A stretch of DNA of 64,000 nucleotides from MGBC114844 sp910585855 (GCA_965646165.1 CBFFYP010000008.1:17459-81458); one strand, 5' to 3'; shown: positions 1 to 8,279, counted from the stretch's first letter. A program made the numbers and translations. Notes: generated by a model not told the origin, from the letters alone.

Positions 1-1610
1 TACTTGTGGTTTTGGTTATTGTTTGTATTTTATCGACTTGGAAAAAAGTTCCTAGTGATAAAGCAGCCGTTATTGTTGGTGTTGGAAAGGCGAAAGTGGT
101 AACAGGAGGCGGTACAATTCTGATTCCGATTTTGGAGCGAATGGATACCATTACATTGGAAAATATTATGATTCCGGTGGAGATTAAGCAGACAAAGACT
201 GCGCTTGGTGTTCCGATTAATGCAGAGGGCGTCGTTGTATTAAAGGTAAAAAATGATGCCAGCAGTATTATGACAGCGGTACAGCAGTTTCACTGCGGAA
301 AAGAGCAGACTACGGTAGAAAATATTCGGACGCAGGCATCCGAGATCTGCAAAGGAAAACTTCGTGAGATTGTATCGGGGATGTCGGTAGAGGAAATCTA
401 TAATGGACGGGAGAAATTTGCGAATACCGTACAGGAAGTGGCAGGAACACAATTAGCGGAAATGGGTTTGGAATTGACATCTTTTACGATTAATGATATT
501 TCGGATAATGAGGGTTACATTGAGGCACTTGGTAAGGAACAGATTGCCAAAGTAAAAGCACAGGCAGCGATTGCAGAGGCACAAGCGGCAAAAGAACGGG
601 ATATTCAGACAGCAGAGGCGGCAAAAGAGCGGGAAATTAAAACGGCGGAAGCAAGAAAGATTGGGGAAACAGCGAAACTGGAAGCAGATACACAGATTGC
701 AGAAGCAAGTAAAAATAAGCAGTTAAAATTATTTGAATATCAAAGAGAGCAGGAAACAAAGAAGGCAGATGCTGATGCCGCTTATAAGATTCAGGAAAAT
801 ATTGTAGCAAAGAAAGTAACCGATACACAGATGGACGCTGAAGTATTAAAACAGCAAAGAGCGAAAGAAGTAACTGAGGCGCAGGTACAGATTCAGATTG
901 TAGCAGAGCAGAAAAATATTGAACTTGCTAAGAAAAAGGCAGAGAGAAAAGAAGCAGAACTTCAGGAACTGGTAATTAAGCCGGCAGAGGCGGATTTGGC
1001 AAAGCAGAAGTTGGACGCAGAGGCAAGAAAGTTTGAAGAAATTAAAAGAGCAGAGGCAGATGCGGAAAGAAAAAAGTTAGATGCCAGTGCAGAGGCGGAA
1101 AAGCTAAGACTGGAAGGAGAAGCAAGAGCTGCTATTATTGAGGCACAAGGAAAGGCAGAAGCCGATGCTATCCGGGCAAAAGGAATGGCGGAAGCAGAAG
1201 CGTTAGAGAAAAAGGCAGAAGCACTTGCAAAGATGAACGAAGCAGGTAAGCTGCAGATGGTAATTGAAAAGCTGCCGGATGTGGCAAGAGCCGTTTCAGA
1301 GCCGCTTGCAAAAATTGGTGATATTACGATTATTGGTGGTGGAAACGGAGAGAATGGTGCAAGTGCCGTAGATGTGGCACGGATGACGACAGGATCAATA
1401 AAGGCAGTTATGGATTGTATGAAGGATGTGGTTGGATTTGATTTAAGCGAAGTAATGCGGGCGCAGACATTTGAAGGAAAGACAACACGAAATATTCATG
1501 TGGATGTCAATGGTTTGGAGGATGCATCCGATACGGTAAAAGATGCTGTAGCTGCTGCAGTTCTTACAAATGATTGGAAAGAAGAAAGGGTTAATAAAGA
1601 TGGAATATAG
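1..1610 (+). CDS. Flotillin/SPFH-domain membrane scaffold protein (5' end outside window)
   Basis: A flotillin-family protein (YuaG/FloT type), which organises membrane microdomains on the cytoplasmic face. The visible part has the end of an N-terminal membrane segment (VLVIVCILSTW), an SPFH domain over about residues 10-180, then about 230 residues of Glu/Ala/Lys-rich heptad repeats (many EAQAAKER and AEAEA runs) typical of the flotillin coiled coil, and a Gly-containing C-terminal region. The frame stays open to the first bases of the window, so the true start lies upstream; the GTG at position 6 falls inside the membrane helix and is unlikely to be the start. The stop overlaps the next gene by 11 nt, so the two are translationally coupled. 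Family assignment is firm; cargo is unknown. Confidence 0.9.
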   Translation, partial: LVVLVIVCILSTWKKVPSDKAAVIVGVGKAKVVTGGGTILIPILERMDTITLENIMIPVEIKQTKTALGVPINAEGVVVLKVKNDASSIMTAVQQFHCGKEQTTVENIRTQASEICKGKLREIVSGMSVEEIYNGREKFANTVQEVAGTQLAEMGLELTSFTINDISDNEGYIEALGKEQIAKVKAQAAIAEAQAAKERDIQTAEAAKEREIKTAEARKIGETAKLEADTQIAEASKNKQLKLFEYQREQETKKADADAAYKIQENIVAKKVTDTQMDAEVLKQQRAKEVTEAQVQIQIVAEQKNIELAKKKAERKEAELQELVIKPAEADLAKQKLDAEARKFEEIKRAEADAERKKLDASAEAEKLRLEGEARAAIIEAQGKAEADAIRAKGMAEAEALEKKAEALAKMNEAGKLQMVIEKLPDVARAVSEPLAKIGDITIIGGGNGENGASAVDVARMTTGSIKAVMDCMKDVVGFDLSEVMRAQTFEGKTTRNIHVDVNGLEDASDTVKDAVAAAVLTNDWKEERVNKDGI

Positions 1611-2739
1611 AGAAATGGAACGGCTCGGAGTAGCACCTTCTATGCTGGGATTTGGATGTATGAGGTTTCCTCAGCGTTTGGACGGAACGATTGATGAGGC
1701 AGAAGCAGAGCAGATGATAGAGAAAGCTATTGCAGAAGGAGTGACCTATTTTGATACGGCTTATCCCTATCACAATGGAGAAAGTGAGAAATTTGTCGGA
1801 AGGGTGTTAAAAAAGCATTCAAGATCATCTTTTTATCTGGCAACGAAACTGCCTGTCTGGAAAGTAAATTCAAAAGAGGATGCGGTGCAGCTTTTTGAAG
1901 AACAGCTTGCACGGCTTCAGGTAGATACGATAGATTTTTATCTGCTTCATGCTTTAAATAAAGAACGCTGGGCTAAAATGGAAGAAATTGGAATTATTTC
2001 TTTATGTGAAGAGTGGAAAGCACAGGGAAAGATTCGGTATTTAGGATTTTCTTTTCATGATGAATATGCTGTTTTTGAAAAAATTTTATCAAGCTATAGA
2101 TGGGATTTTTGCCAGATTCAGTATAATTATATGGATCGTGAAATTCAGGCAGGGGATAGAGGTTATGCACTTGCTGAAAAACTTGGCGTTCCTATGATTG
2201 TGATGGAGCCGATTAAAGGCGGTGCATTGGGGGAACTGCCAGAAGAGCTGACAGAGATTTTTAGAAAAGCAGATCCAGATGCTTCTACGGCTTCTTGGGC
2301 ACTGCGGTGGGTAGGAACACATAAAAATGTAAAAGTAATTTTAAGCGGGATGTCTGCCTATCAGCAGGTGTTGGATAATCTGGATACATTTTCTGTATTT
2401 CGTCCGCTTTCATTGGAAGAAGAAAAGCTGGTGGAAGAGGTAGCAGATAAGATAAAAAAACGGATAAAAAATGGATGTACGGGATGTGAGTATTGTATGC
2501 CTTGTCCGTTTGGTGTGGAGATTCCGAAAAACTTTTCTATTTGGAATGAATATTCCATGTATGGAAATAAAGAAAGGGCAAAGAAACGTTATCAGATGAT
2601 GGAAGAAAAAGCAAGAGCGGATCAGTGCAGAGAGTGTGGGAAATGCGAAACAGTTTGTCCGCAGGCACTGCAGATTCGGCAGGACTTAAAAAAGGTGGCG
2701 TGTGAATTTTTGGAGGAGAGGACGCCGGAATCCGAATAG
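1600..2739 (+). CDS. Aldo/keto reductase with C-terminal 4Fe-4S ferredoxin motifs
   Basis: A 379-residue oxidoreductase of the aldo/keto reductase superfamily, of the subgroup fused to a ferredoxin-like tail. The TIM-barrel catalytic residues are visible: Asp52 and Tyr55 in FDTAYPYHNGE, Lys83 in ATKLPVW, and His in YLLHALN. The C-terminus carries two cysteine clusters, CTGCEYCMPC (from residue 293) and CRECGKCETVCPQ (from residue 343), expected to bind iron-sulfur clusters. The substrate is unknown. The start at 1600 (MEYREMERLG) is chosen because AGAAAGGG lies just upstream; a longer reading from 1570 would run deep into the flotillin gene. The last codons (RTPESE) and the stop lie inside a class C repeat, so the native tail may have been replaced. 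Confidence 0.9.
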   Translation: MEYREMERLGVAPSMLGFGCMRFPQRLDGTIDEAEAEQMIEKAIAEGVTYFDTAYPYHNGESEKFVGRVLKKHSRSSFYLATKLPVWKVNSKEDAVQLFEEQLARLQVDTIDFYLLHALNKERWAKMEEIGIISLCEEWKAQGKIRYLGFSFHDEYAVFEKILSSYRWDFCQIQYNYMDREIQAGDRGYALAEKLGVPMIVMEPIKGGALGELPEELTEIFRKADPDASTASWALRWVGTHKNVKVILSGMSAYQQVLDNLDTFSVFRPLSLEEEKLVEEVADKIKKRIKNGCTGCEYCMPCPFGVEIPKNFSIWNEYSMYGNKERAKKRYQMMEEKARADQCRECGKCETVCPQALQIRQDLKKVACEFLEERTPESE

Positions 2740-2880
2740 AGGTCTGCTCCGAGCCCGCTTGCTCTTAGCATTTTCTATTTCCACATAGCGGACACATAAG
2801 ACGCTAAAACACAGCAATACAACATCTAAGTGCTGACGGGAAATGATAACTCTGTGCACAGGATAAACTTACAAATTAAA
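2720..2880 (+). repeat. VAP element C1, left half (split copy)
   Basis: Class C left end: GGACGCCGGAATCC, then AGGTCTGCTCCGAGCCCGCTT, the TAGCGGACACATAAGACGCTAAAA block and AAGTGCTGACGGGAAATGAT. The matching right arm (CAGACCTCTATTTGGATTC) is about 1 kb downstream at 3700-3772. Elements B1 and A1 lie between the two halves. The element overlaps the last 20 nt of the aldo/keto reductase gene. Confidence 0.75.
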
Positions 2881-2928
2881 ATTTTTATATGACATACTAA
2901 GGATGCTGCAGGAAAGGGGTTTCTTTCA

Positions 2929-3265
2929 CCGGACGCAAGAGGCGGTTTGCTCCTGTCCTTTGCCTGCTCCACTCCGAACGGAAAGAAAGTCTAGGGCTTC
3001 TGTATTTACGCAGATTCTACCGGACGAACCGGGGCGCAATTCGCCCTCATCACAACCAAAACGAAGCTGATGTAAGGAAGGATATTATCAGCCCAAAATC
3101 ATTCTCTTCCCTATTATCCGGGCTAAACACGCCCCTTTTTTTGCATACCCTGCATGGAAGCAGGATATACAAAAAATTCTAGGTGTTTCCACAGAAGCCA
3201 AGACTTTCTAACCGTTTTCCGAAGTCGCAGGCAAAGGACAGGAGCAAACCGCCTCTCGCTGTTAG
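2929..3265 (+). repeat. VAP element B1
   Basis: Full class B copy. Left arm GGACGCAAGAGGCGGTTTGC with CTGTCCTTTGCCTGC; right arm GCAGGCAAAGGACAG with GCAAACCGCCTCTCGCTG. The core has GGGGCGCAATTCGCCC, then CGGGCTAAACACGCCCC followed by a T-tract and a hairpin around CCCTGCATGGAAGCAGG. It forms a compound unit with the inverted A1 copy. Confidence 0.85.
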
Positions 3266-3330
3266 TTGGAGCACGGCAGAAACGATGATTTCTTACAGAA
3301 TAAATCTTCCGTAAAGTTCGGAATCTGCTT

Positions 3331-3690
3331 CTTTTTTTGTTCCGGGGTCAAGAAACAGCCAGATTGGAAAACGGTGGGCAGCCTGCAGTGACTTTGGAAA
3401 AAAGTTAGAAGTTCTTAGACTTCTGCTCGAAAACCTAAGATTTTTTTCACATCCTGCTTCCATGCAGGGTGTGAAAAAAAAGGGGCGTGTTTAGCCCGGA
3501 TGATAGGGAAGTGGTGGTCTTATGGCTGGAAGAATCCTTCCTTACACCCGTTTTGTTTTGGCTGCAGTAAGGGCGAATTGCGCCCCGGTCTGTCCGGTTG
3601 GAGGAAGGAAAAGGCAGAAGTCTTAGAACTTCTTGCTTTTTGGAAACCGGAACAGCAGGATGTCCAACGTTTTCCAATCTGGCGTCCTTC
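3331..3690 (-). repeat. VAP element A1 (inverted)
   Basis: Class A copy on the minus strand. Arms are AGATTGGAAAACGGTGGGC and its near complement GTCCAACGTTTTCCAATCT. The arm is TTGGAA/TTCCAA in place of the commoner TTCGAA, and the change is present on both sides. The core appears as GGGGCGTGTTTAGCCCG and GGGCGAATTGCGCCCCGG. An open frame at 3500-3799 runs through the repeat and is not a credible gene. Confidence 0.85.
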
Positions 3691-3699
3691 CAGCGTATA

Positions 3700-3772
3700 T
3701 TTTTTTAAGTTTATCCTGCTTTGTACAGACCTCTATTTGGATTCTGGTTGTATGCTCCAGACTGAAAGAATA
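3700..3772 (+). repeat. VAP element C1, right half
   Basis: Right arm CAGACCTCTATTTGGATTC followed by the class C terminus GTATGCTCCAGACTGAAAGA. It is complementary to the left half at 2720-2880, so the two are one element interrupted by B1 and A1. Confidence 0.65.
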
Positions 3773-3846
3773 GTAGTTTGTAGAAGGGAAGGTTTATGAT
3801 TGTATTGGAGTTGTGGTGAGGTTGGTTTTAAGAAGGTAGGGTATGG

Positions 3847-4440
3847 GTGTTGAAACAGATAGGATTACAGATTTCATTTACGAAGGAGGAGAGAAGGAAA
3901 ATACAAAAGAAATATCATTTTGAGGAAAGGGATTCTCAGCGGTTTGACTGGATGGTGGAGTTATTAGGAAGTGTGGTGCGGGCAAAGGCTTGGTATCGGA
4001 TTTGCCGGGAGAAAGAGATAGAGGAACTGCCTTGTTCTTGTTATGCGGCAGTGGTTGTAACTTTGTCGGAGTATAGTGATCGGTTGATTGCTTTGGAAAG
4101 TGAGGCGGGAAATCTTTTGGATGCTTATATGTTAGATTGTATTGCTTTGGAGTTTTTACAGAAAGCATATCGGCAGACAGCACAGCAGATTTATCAGGAA
4201 ACGCAGCTTTGGCAGGGAGAGTATTATTTTTTTGGAGAGCAGCTTCCTTTGGAGTATTTGCCGTCTATTTTGGAAACGTTTCCGAATATACCAGTTCAGT
4301 TAAATTCGTCAGGAATGATAATCCCGATAAAATCTGTGGTTTACCTTGCAGAATTAGTGGAAGAACTAAAAGAAGGGATGGATGATATTTGTTTTGCTTG
4401 TAAAAATCAAGAATGTATCTATCGAAAGGAACAAAAATAA
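3847..4440 (+). CDS. Methionine-synthase-activation-domain-like protein (B12-linked)
   Basis: A 197-residue cytoplasmic protein similar in layout to the vitamin B12-dependent methionine synthase activation domain. The signs are a central LLDAYMLDCIALEF helix, a YYFFGEQLPLEYLP segment where the family has its RFSPGYGD-like motif, an IIPIKSV motif matching the family's P-x-K-S-V, and a C-terminal CFACKNQECIYR cysteine cluster. This domain normally binds S-adenosylmethionine during reductive reactivation of cobalamin-dependent methionine synthase. The gene abuts the cobalamin adenosyltransferase (stop at 4440, next start 4441), which supports a B12 role. The start is a GTG at 3847 or the adjacent TTG. 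The family's arginine-rich motif is not clearly preserved, so activity is uncertain. Confidence 0.6.
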   Translation: MLKQIGLQISFTKEERRKIQKKYHFEERDSQRFDWMVELLGSVVRAKAWYRICREKEIEELPCSCYAAVVVTLSEYSDRLIALESEAGNLLDAYMLDCIALEFLQKAYRQTAQQIYQETQLWQGEYYFFGEQLPLEYLPSILETFPNIPVQLNSSGMIIPIKSVVYLAELVEELKEGMDDICFACKNQECIYRKEQK

Positions 4441-4968
4441 ATGGAAAAGGGAATGATTCAAGTTTACTGTGGAAATGGAAAGGGAAAGACAACGGCTGCA
4501 ATAGGACTTGTAATTCGGGCAGTGGGAAGAGGAAAAAAGGTGATTTTTGCTCAATTTTTAAAAGGGACAAAGACAGGAGAGTTAGAAGTTTTGAAGCAGC
4601 TTTCTAATGTAACAGTAATCAGAAATCCGAAAGAATTAGGATTTTTATCTCGGATGAATGATTTAGAAAAGAGAGAAGTGACAGAGTTTCACAATCAAAC
4701 TTTAGAGAAGATACAGAAAATACTTTTAGAAGAAATGATTGATTTACTAGTTTTAGATGAATTGACTTATCCATATATATGGAATTTAATTGATAAAGAA
4801 AAAGTAGAAGCATTGATTTTACAAAAGCCAGAAAAGTTAGAAATTGTAATTACCGGGAGAGAACCAGATTCATTTTTTTTAGAACATGCGGATTATATTA
4901 CAGATATGCAATGTATTAGACATCCTTATCAAAAGGGGATTAAGGCAAGAGAGGGAATTGAATATTAG
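4441..4968 (+). CDS. cobO: Cob(I)yrinic acid a,c-diamide / cob(I)alamin adenosyltransferase
   Basis: A 175-residue CobA/CobO/BtuR-type ATP:corrinoid adenosyltransferase, which forms the cobalt-carbon bond of adenosylcobalamin. A Walker A-like loop GNGKGKTT spans residues 11-18. LLVLDELTYPYIWNLI matches the family's V-L-D-E-x-x-Y segment, and VITGREPD matches its T-G-R motif. The length is normal for the family. It starts immediately after the stop of the preceding B12-linked gene, so the two form an operon. A corrinoid enzyme elsewhere in the genome is implied. BtuR is an equivalent name. Confidence 0.93.
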   Translation: MEKGMIQVYCGNGKGKTTAAIGLVIRAVGRGKKVIFAQFLKGTKTGELEVLKQLSNVTVIRNPKELGFLSRMNDLEKREVTEFHNQTLEKIQKILLEEMIDLLVLDELTYPYIWNLIDKEKVEALILQKPEKLEIVITGREPDSFFLEHADYITDMQCIRHPYQKGIKAREGIEY

Positions 4969-4971
4969 GGA

Positions 4972-5100
4972 ACACTAAAATTCAAAGGAAGGTCTGCATT
5001 GGGCTTACTTGCGCTAAGGAATCGTATCTCCGATTGTGCCTATCAAAAAGCCTTGCCGTGGCTCGGCTATAAAAAATTTTATGGGGAAATTGGATTTCTA
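4972..5100 (+). repeat. Degenerate VAP class C fragment (C2)
   Basis: AACACTAAAATTCAAAGGA and GGTCTGC...CTTACTTGCGCTAAGGA resemble the left half of C4 (GGACACTAAAATC... and TCTGCTCCGAG...GCTTAGCA). The rest has diverged, and no right arm is recognisable. Confidence 0.4.
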
Positions 5101-5157
5101 AGTTAAGTTTGAGATAAGATGAAGGGGAAAAATGAAAATAAAAATATTTTGAAATTT

Positions 5158-5186
5158 TGAATGGATTTTTTTCTGTGAATCGTATT
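5158..5186 (+). promoter_or_regulatory. Possible ECF-type promoter
   Basis: TGAATG, 17 nt, CGTATT upstream of the secreted-protein/sigma/anti-sigma operon. It resembles Firmicute ECF promoters (TGAAAC / CGTA) and would suggest autoregulation. It is a weak match, suggested mainly by context. Confidence 0.25.
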
Positions 5187-5231
5187 AGAAGTGAAGTCAG
5201 AAGTGGTTATCAAATAGAATGGAGGAATATC

Positions 5232-5579
5232 ATGAGAAAAAAATTTTTAAGTGTTTTAGGAATGACTGTTATTTTATCAATGTATGCGACAACTGCATTT
5301 GCGGCGTGTCCTAGGGGCGGATGTAATTTTGTAGATGCAGATGGCGATGGTATCTGTGATAATTCTGGGAGTATGTGTATCTATACGGATGCGGACGGAG
5401 ATGGTATTTGTGATAACTGCGGCAGTTATCACTGGTGTGGTATGGCTGGAATTGGCTGTGGCGGAAATTTTGTGGATGAAGATGGTGATGGAATCTGTGA
5501 TAATTATGTAGCCGGTCAATGCAGAGGAAATGGACGGGGAAGATATGGATGCGGGTTTCGGGGCGGGCGCAACAGATAA
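5232..5579 (+). CDS. Small secreted Cys-rich protein with DxDGDGxCD repeats
   Basis: A 115-residue exported protein. Residues 1-24 form a signal peptide (MRKK, a hydrophobic stretch, then AFA before ACPRGG). The mature part has three copies of an acidic motif, FVDADGDGICDN, YTDADGDGICDN and FVDEDGDGICDN, each a DxDxDGxxD calcium-binding-loop pattern with a cysteine. Cys-Gly-rich spacers follow, with an Arg/Gly-rich tail (GRGRYGCGFRGGRNR). The likely role is a calcium-binding extracellular protein or sensor ligand; no enzyme fold is visible. The start at 5232 has GGAGGAAT before it; the longer frame from 5157 lacks a ribosome binding site. It is 15 nt from a sigma factor gene and probably cotranscribed. 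Confidence 0.75.
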   Translation: MRKKFLSVLGMTVILSMYATTAFAACPRGGCNFVDADGDGICDNSGSMCIYTDADGDGICDNCGSYHWCGMAGIGCGGNFVDEDGDGICDNYVAGQCRGNGRGRYGCGFRGGRNR

Positions 5580-5594
5580 CAAAAAGGAATCATT

Positions 5595-6080
5595 ATGCGG
5601 AGCGAACAGGAAACAATCAGAGCCATTGAACGGTATTCTGATACCGTTCGGCGGCTTTGTATGATACATTTGAAGAATAATGCCGATACAGAGGATATAT
5701 TTCAAACCGTGTTTTTGAAGTATGTCCTTAGTTCCGTTTCTTTTGAGAATGATGAGCATGAAAGGGCGTGGTTTATCCGAGTTACTATCAATGCCTGTAA
5801 AGATTTACTGAAAAGCTTTTTCCGCAGCCATACTGTTTCATTGGATAATATTATAGAACGATCGACAGAGTTACCTTCTGATTACAGAGATGTTTGGGAA
5901 GCTGTATTTTCACTTCCTCAAAAATATCGGGATGTTGTATATCTGCATTACTTTGAAGATTATACTGCTCCGCAGATTAGCCGTATTTTAGGTAAAAATG
6001 TGAATACGATTTATACGCTCCTGACTCGTTCTAAACAGATGTTAAGAGAAAAGCTGGGAGGTGGCTATGAATATGAATAA
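5595..6080 (+). CDS. ECF-type RNA polymerase sigma factor
   Basis: A 161-residue sigma-70-family protein with region 2 (NADTEDIFQTVFLKYV, then HERAWFIRVTINACKDLLKS) and region 4 (LPQKYRDVVYLHYFEDYTAPQI, then the helix-turn-helix around NTIYTLLTRSKQMLREKL). It would direct RNA polymerase to a small regulon, probably including its own operon. The 3' end overlaps the anti-sigma gene by 14 nt, the usual coupling for a sigma/anti-sigma pair. ATG at 5595 is preceded by AAAAAGGA. Confidence 0.92.
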   Translation: MRSEQETIRAIERYSDTVRRLCMIHLKNNADTEDIFQTVFLKYVLSSVSFENDEHERAWFIRVTINACKDLLKSFFRSHTVSLDNIIERSTELPSDYRDVWEAVFSLPQKYRDVVYLHYFEDYTAPQISRILGKNVNTIYTLLTRSKQMLREKLGGGYEYE

Positions 6081-6840
6081 TATGTTTAAAGAACTCTTCA
6101 GTTCGGTACAGGCAGAGGAAGAATTAAAAAACCAAACCAAAGCATTTCTCGCAAGGAAAACACAAGGATATACCAAACTGAAAACAAAAAATAGGAAATA
6201 TTTTCTTTATACTGCAGCATGTGTATGTCTTTTCTTTATGCTGTTTGGAGGACATTGGCTTTATTTTACTCCTATAGCACAAATCAGTATTGATATAAAC
6301 CCTTCTATTGAGATGAGCATCAATCGGTTTGAACAAGTGATTTTTGTAAACGATTTTAACGAGGATGGGAGAGAGTTTTCTGATACTTTAAATATAAAAT
6401 ATAAGAATTATGCAGATGCTATTGAACAAATATTGAATAATGATATTATAACGGCGTTGTTATCCGATAACGAAGTTATGACAATTACAGTAATAGGTTC
6501 AGACGGACAGCGATCCGCTAAAATCCTTTCGGGGGTTGAAGCATGTACGGCAAGGCAGAACAATACCTATTGTTATTTTGCATCCTCAGAAGAGGTTGCC
6601 GTAGCCCATGAAATGGGGCTTTCGTGTGGAAAATATAGAGCTTTTTTGGAATTGCAGCTTCTTGATTCCAATATTACTTCTGAAACAGTACAGAGGATGA
6701 CAATGAGAGAAATTCGGGAGCTAATTGACAGACTTTCGTCGGATAGTGAGAATCATTCTTCATCATATAATAATCGGGGAAACGGATATCATGGACGTGG
6801 CGGCGGTCATGGATGGAGAAATGGAGAAACGTTGCCTTAA
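6067..6840 (+). CDS. RsgI-like membrane anti-sigma factor
   Basis: A 257-residue single-pass membrane protein. A cytoplasmic N-terminus of about 45 residues is followed by a transmembrane helix (FLYTAACVCLFFMLFGG). An extracellular domain then begins ISIDINPSIEMSINRFEQVI, the signature of the RsgI N-terminal beta domain. A Ser/Asn/Gly/His-rich tail ends the protein (SYNNRGNGYHGRGGGHGW). It should hold the upstream sigma factor at the membrane until an outside signal is sensed. ATG at 6067 is chosen over GTG at 6061 because GGGAGGTGG sits just before it. The His/Gly tail could bind metal. The upstream DxDGDG protein is a possible partner or signal. Confidence 0.8.
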   Translation: MNMNNMFKELFSSVQAEEELKNQTKAFLARKTQGYTKLKTKNRKYFLYTAACVCLFFMLFGGHWLYFTPIAQISIDINPSIEMSINRFEQVIFVNDFNEDGREFSDTLNIKYKNYADAIEQILNNDIITALLSDNEVMTITVIGSDGQRSAKILSGVEACTARQNNTYCYFASSEEVAVAHEMGLSCGKYRAFLELQLLDSNITSETVQRMTMREIRELIDRLSSDSENHSSSYNNRGNGYHGRGGGHGWRNGETLP

Positions 6841-6850
6841 TTTAGTTTCA

Positions 6851-6907
6851 TAAAAAGGGGACGCTGAAATCGAAGAGAAGGTCTATTTCGGCGTCCTCCC
6901 CTTTAAA
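6851..6907. terminator. Bidirectional terminator built on a mini VAP palindrome
   Basis: AAAAGGGGACGCTGAAAT and ATTTCGGCGTCCTCCCCTTT are inverted repeats, flanked by A and T runs. It separates the convergent anti-sigma and chemoreceptor genes. GGACGCTGAAA is the same left end as the class C elements, so this may be an internally deleted copy. Confidence 0.75.
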
Positions 6908-6911
6908 AAAA

Positions 6912-8279
6912 TTATGAAACTTTACTTGCAATCTGAAGCATACGCTGCAGATCCAAAATCAATTCTCTAGAATAAAGTTCAGCTTCTTGATAAATCTGCT
7001 CCGCTCTGGCATAATTTTGATTGTTTAATGCATAAATAGCTTCCGCTCCATATTTATGAAATCGTTTATGTTTTGTACCAAGTTCTTTCCAAATCGGCAG
7101 AATCTCTGGAATATCTGGTGTCAGAGCATAATAGAAATGACCAAAGCCACACTTGCTTGAATCAAGCTGTAACGGAAGAATCGTTTGTTCCATTACCATT
7201 CGTTTTAAATGACTAAGCCAAGTTTGATGGGCTGTAATGGCATTGCTGACATATTGAGCAAATTCTGTATTTTCAAGATGATAAAAGGCATCTGTTGTCA
7301 TGCTGCCCATTTGCTTTATGGTAGTATCGAGTATTTTTTCAATTTCTACCACAGGTTTTGTTGCATTTTTTAATTCTTGTCCGACAGTATGCATAATGGT
7401 CGTACTGTTTTTTAATTGATTTTCCATTTCATTCATAGAACTGCTGATTTCTTCGCTGACAGCAGCAATCGAACGGATGGATTCATTGACTTTAGAAACA
7501 TGTTTTTGATTTTCATCATTAATTTTCCATACCGTTCCGATCTTTTCGGTCATTGTATTTAGAGATTGAATTGTACTTTTGGCACTGTCCATGCTTTTTT
7601 GAGAAGCAGTTTTAATACAGTCTACAAAGTCACTCATATTTTTAGTAAGTTTTTGGGTTTCTTCTGCCAAACTTCGAATTTCTCCGGCTACTACAGCAAA
7701 TCCTTTTCCTGCTTCCCCCGCTCTGGATGCTTCAATAGAAGCATTAAGAGATAATAGATTGGTTTGAAGGGAAATGGAATCAATCACAGAGATAACTTCT
7801 GTCATACGATTAATGACACGCAGTAATTCGTCCATATCCTGCTGCATTTCAGTAGAGATATGGATTGTCTGATCAGAGAGTTCTTTAATGGTAGTTAATT
7901 CATTTTGACCGGATTCAATTTTTTGATAGACTTCTTCTGTTTGAGAGGATACTTGAATAATCGTACTGGTAAGTTCCTCATGCTGGTTATTTGCTGTACC
8001 GGCTGTTTTATACTCTGAGGTTCCAAAGATCGTTTCGGTAGCTTTTGCTACACTTTGAGAGATATTCATAATTTCTTCTGTCTGATGCTGCATTTTTAAA
8101 TCTAAAGAACTGATTTCCATTACGGCTTTAATATTTTTCTCAAAGATATCTGCAAATTGCTTTCTTCCGCTTGCTAATCTTTTATAGATGGCATTTAATT
8201 CTGGTTCTCTTGAGTAGTCTGCTTTTTTTAACTTGGAAACTGCTTGAATAAGTGCCGATTTTTTATTTCCAATCTTCAT
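6912..8279 (-). CDS. Soluble methyl-accepting chemotaxis protein with CZB zinc-binding domain
   Basis: A 455-residue cytoplasmic chemoreceptor with no transmembrane segment. About residues 60-330 form the coiled-coil signalling domain; the hairpin tip is LQTNLLSLNASIEASRAGEAGKGFAVVAGEIRSLAEE. The C-terminal part (about 340-450) matches a chemoreceptor zinc-binding (CZB) domain: HQTWLSHLKR, CGFGHFYYA, and HKRFHKYGAEA provide the His/Cys/His/His ligand set. CZB receptors respond to zinc or oxidants such as hypochlorite, so an intracellular redox/metal signal is likely. No che or flagellar genes are nearby. The ATG at 8279 has CGAGGT before it. Confidence 0.88.
   Translation of the reverse strand: MKIGNKKSALIQAVSKLKKADYSREPELNAIYKRLASGRKQFADIFEKNIKAVMEISSLDLKMQHQTEEIMNISQSVAKATETIFGTSEYKTAGTANNQHEELTSTIIQVSSQTEEVYQKIESGQNELTTIKELSDQTIHISTEMQQDMDELLRVINRMTEVISVIDSISLQTNLLSLNASIEASRAGEAGKGFAVVAGEIRSLAEETQKLTKNMSDFVDCIKTASQKSMDSAKSTIQSLNTMTEKIGTVWKINDENQKHVSKVNESIRSIAAVSEEISSSMNEMENQLKNSTTIMHTVGQELKNATKPVVEIEKILDTTIKQMGSMTTDAFYHLENTEFAQYVSNAITAHQTWLSHLKRMVMEQTILPLQLDSSKCGFGHFYYALTPDIPEILPIWKELGTKHKRFHKYGAEAIYALNNQNYARAEQIYQEAELYSRELILDLQRMLQIASKVS

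Noticed and set aside
3447..3799. Open frames of 76-99 codons within the repeats here and at the other A/B copies
   Set aside because: They follow the palindromes on either strand, change frame between copies and lack ribosome binding sites.
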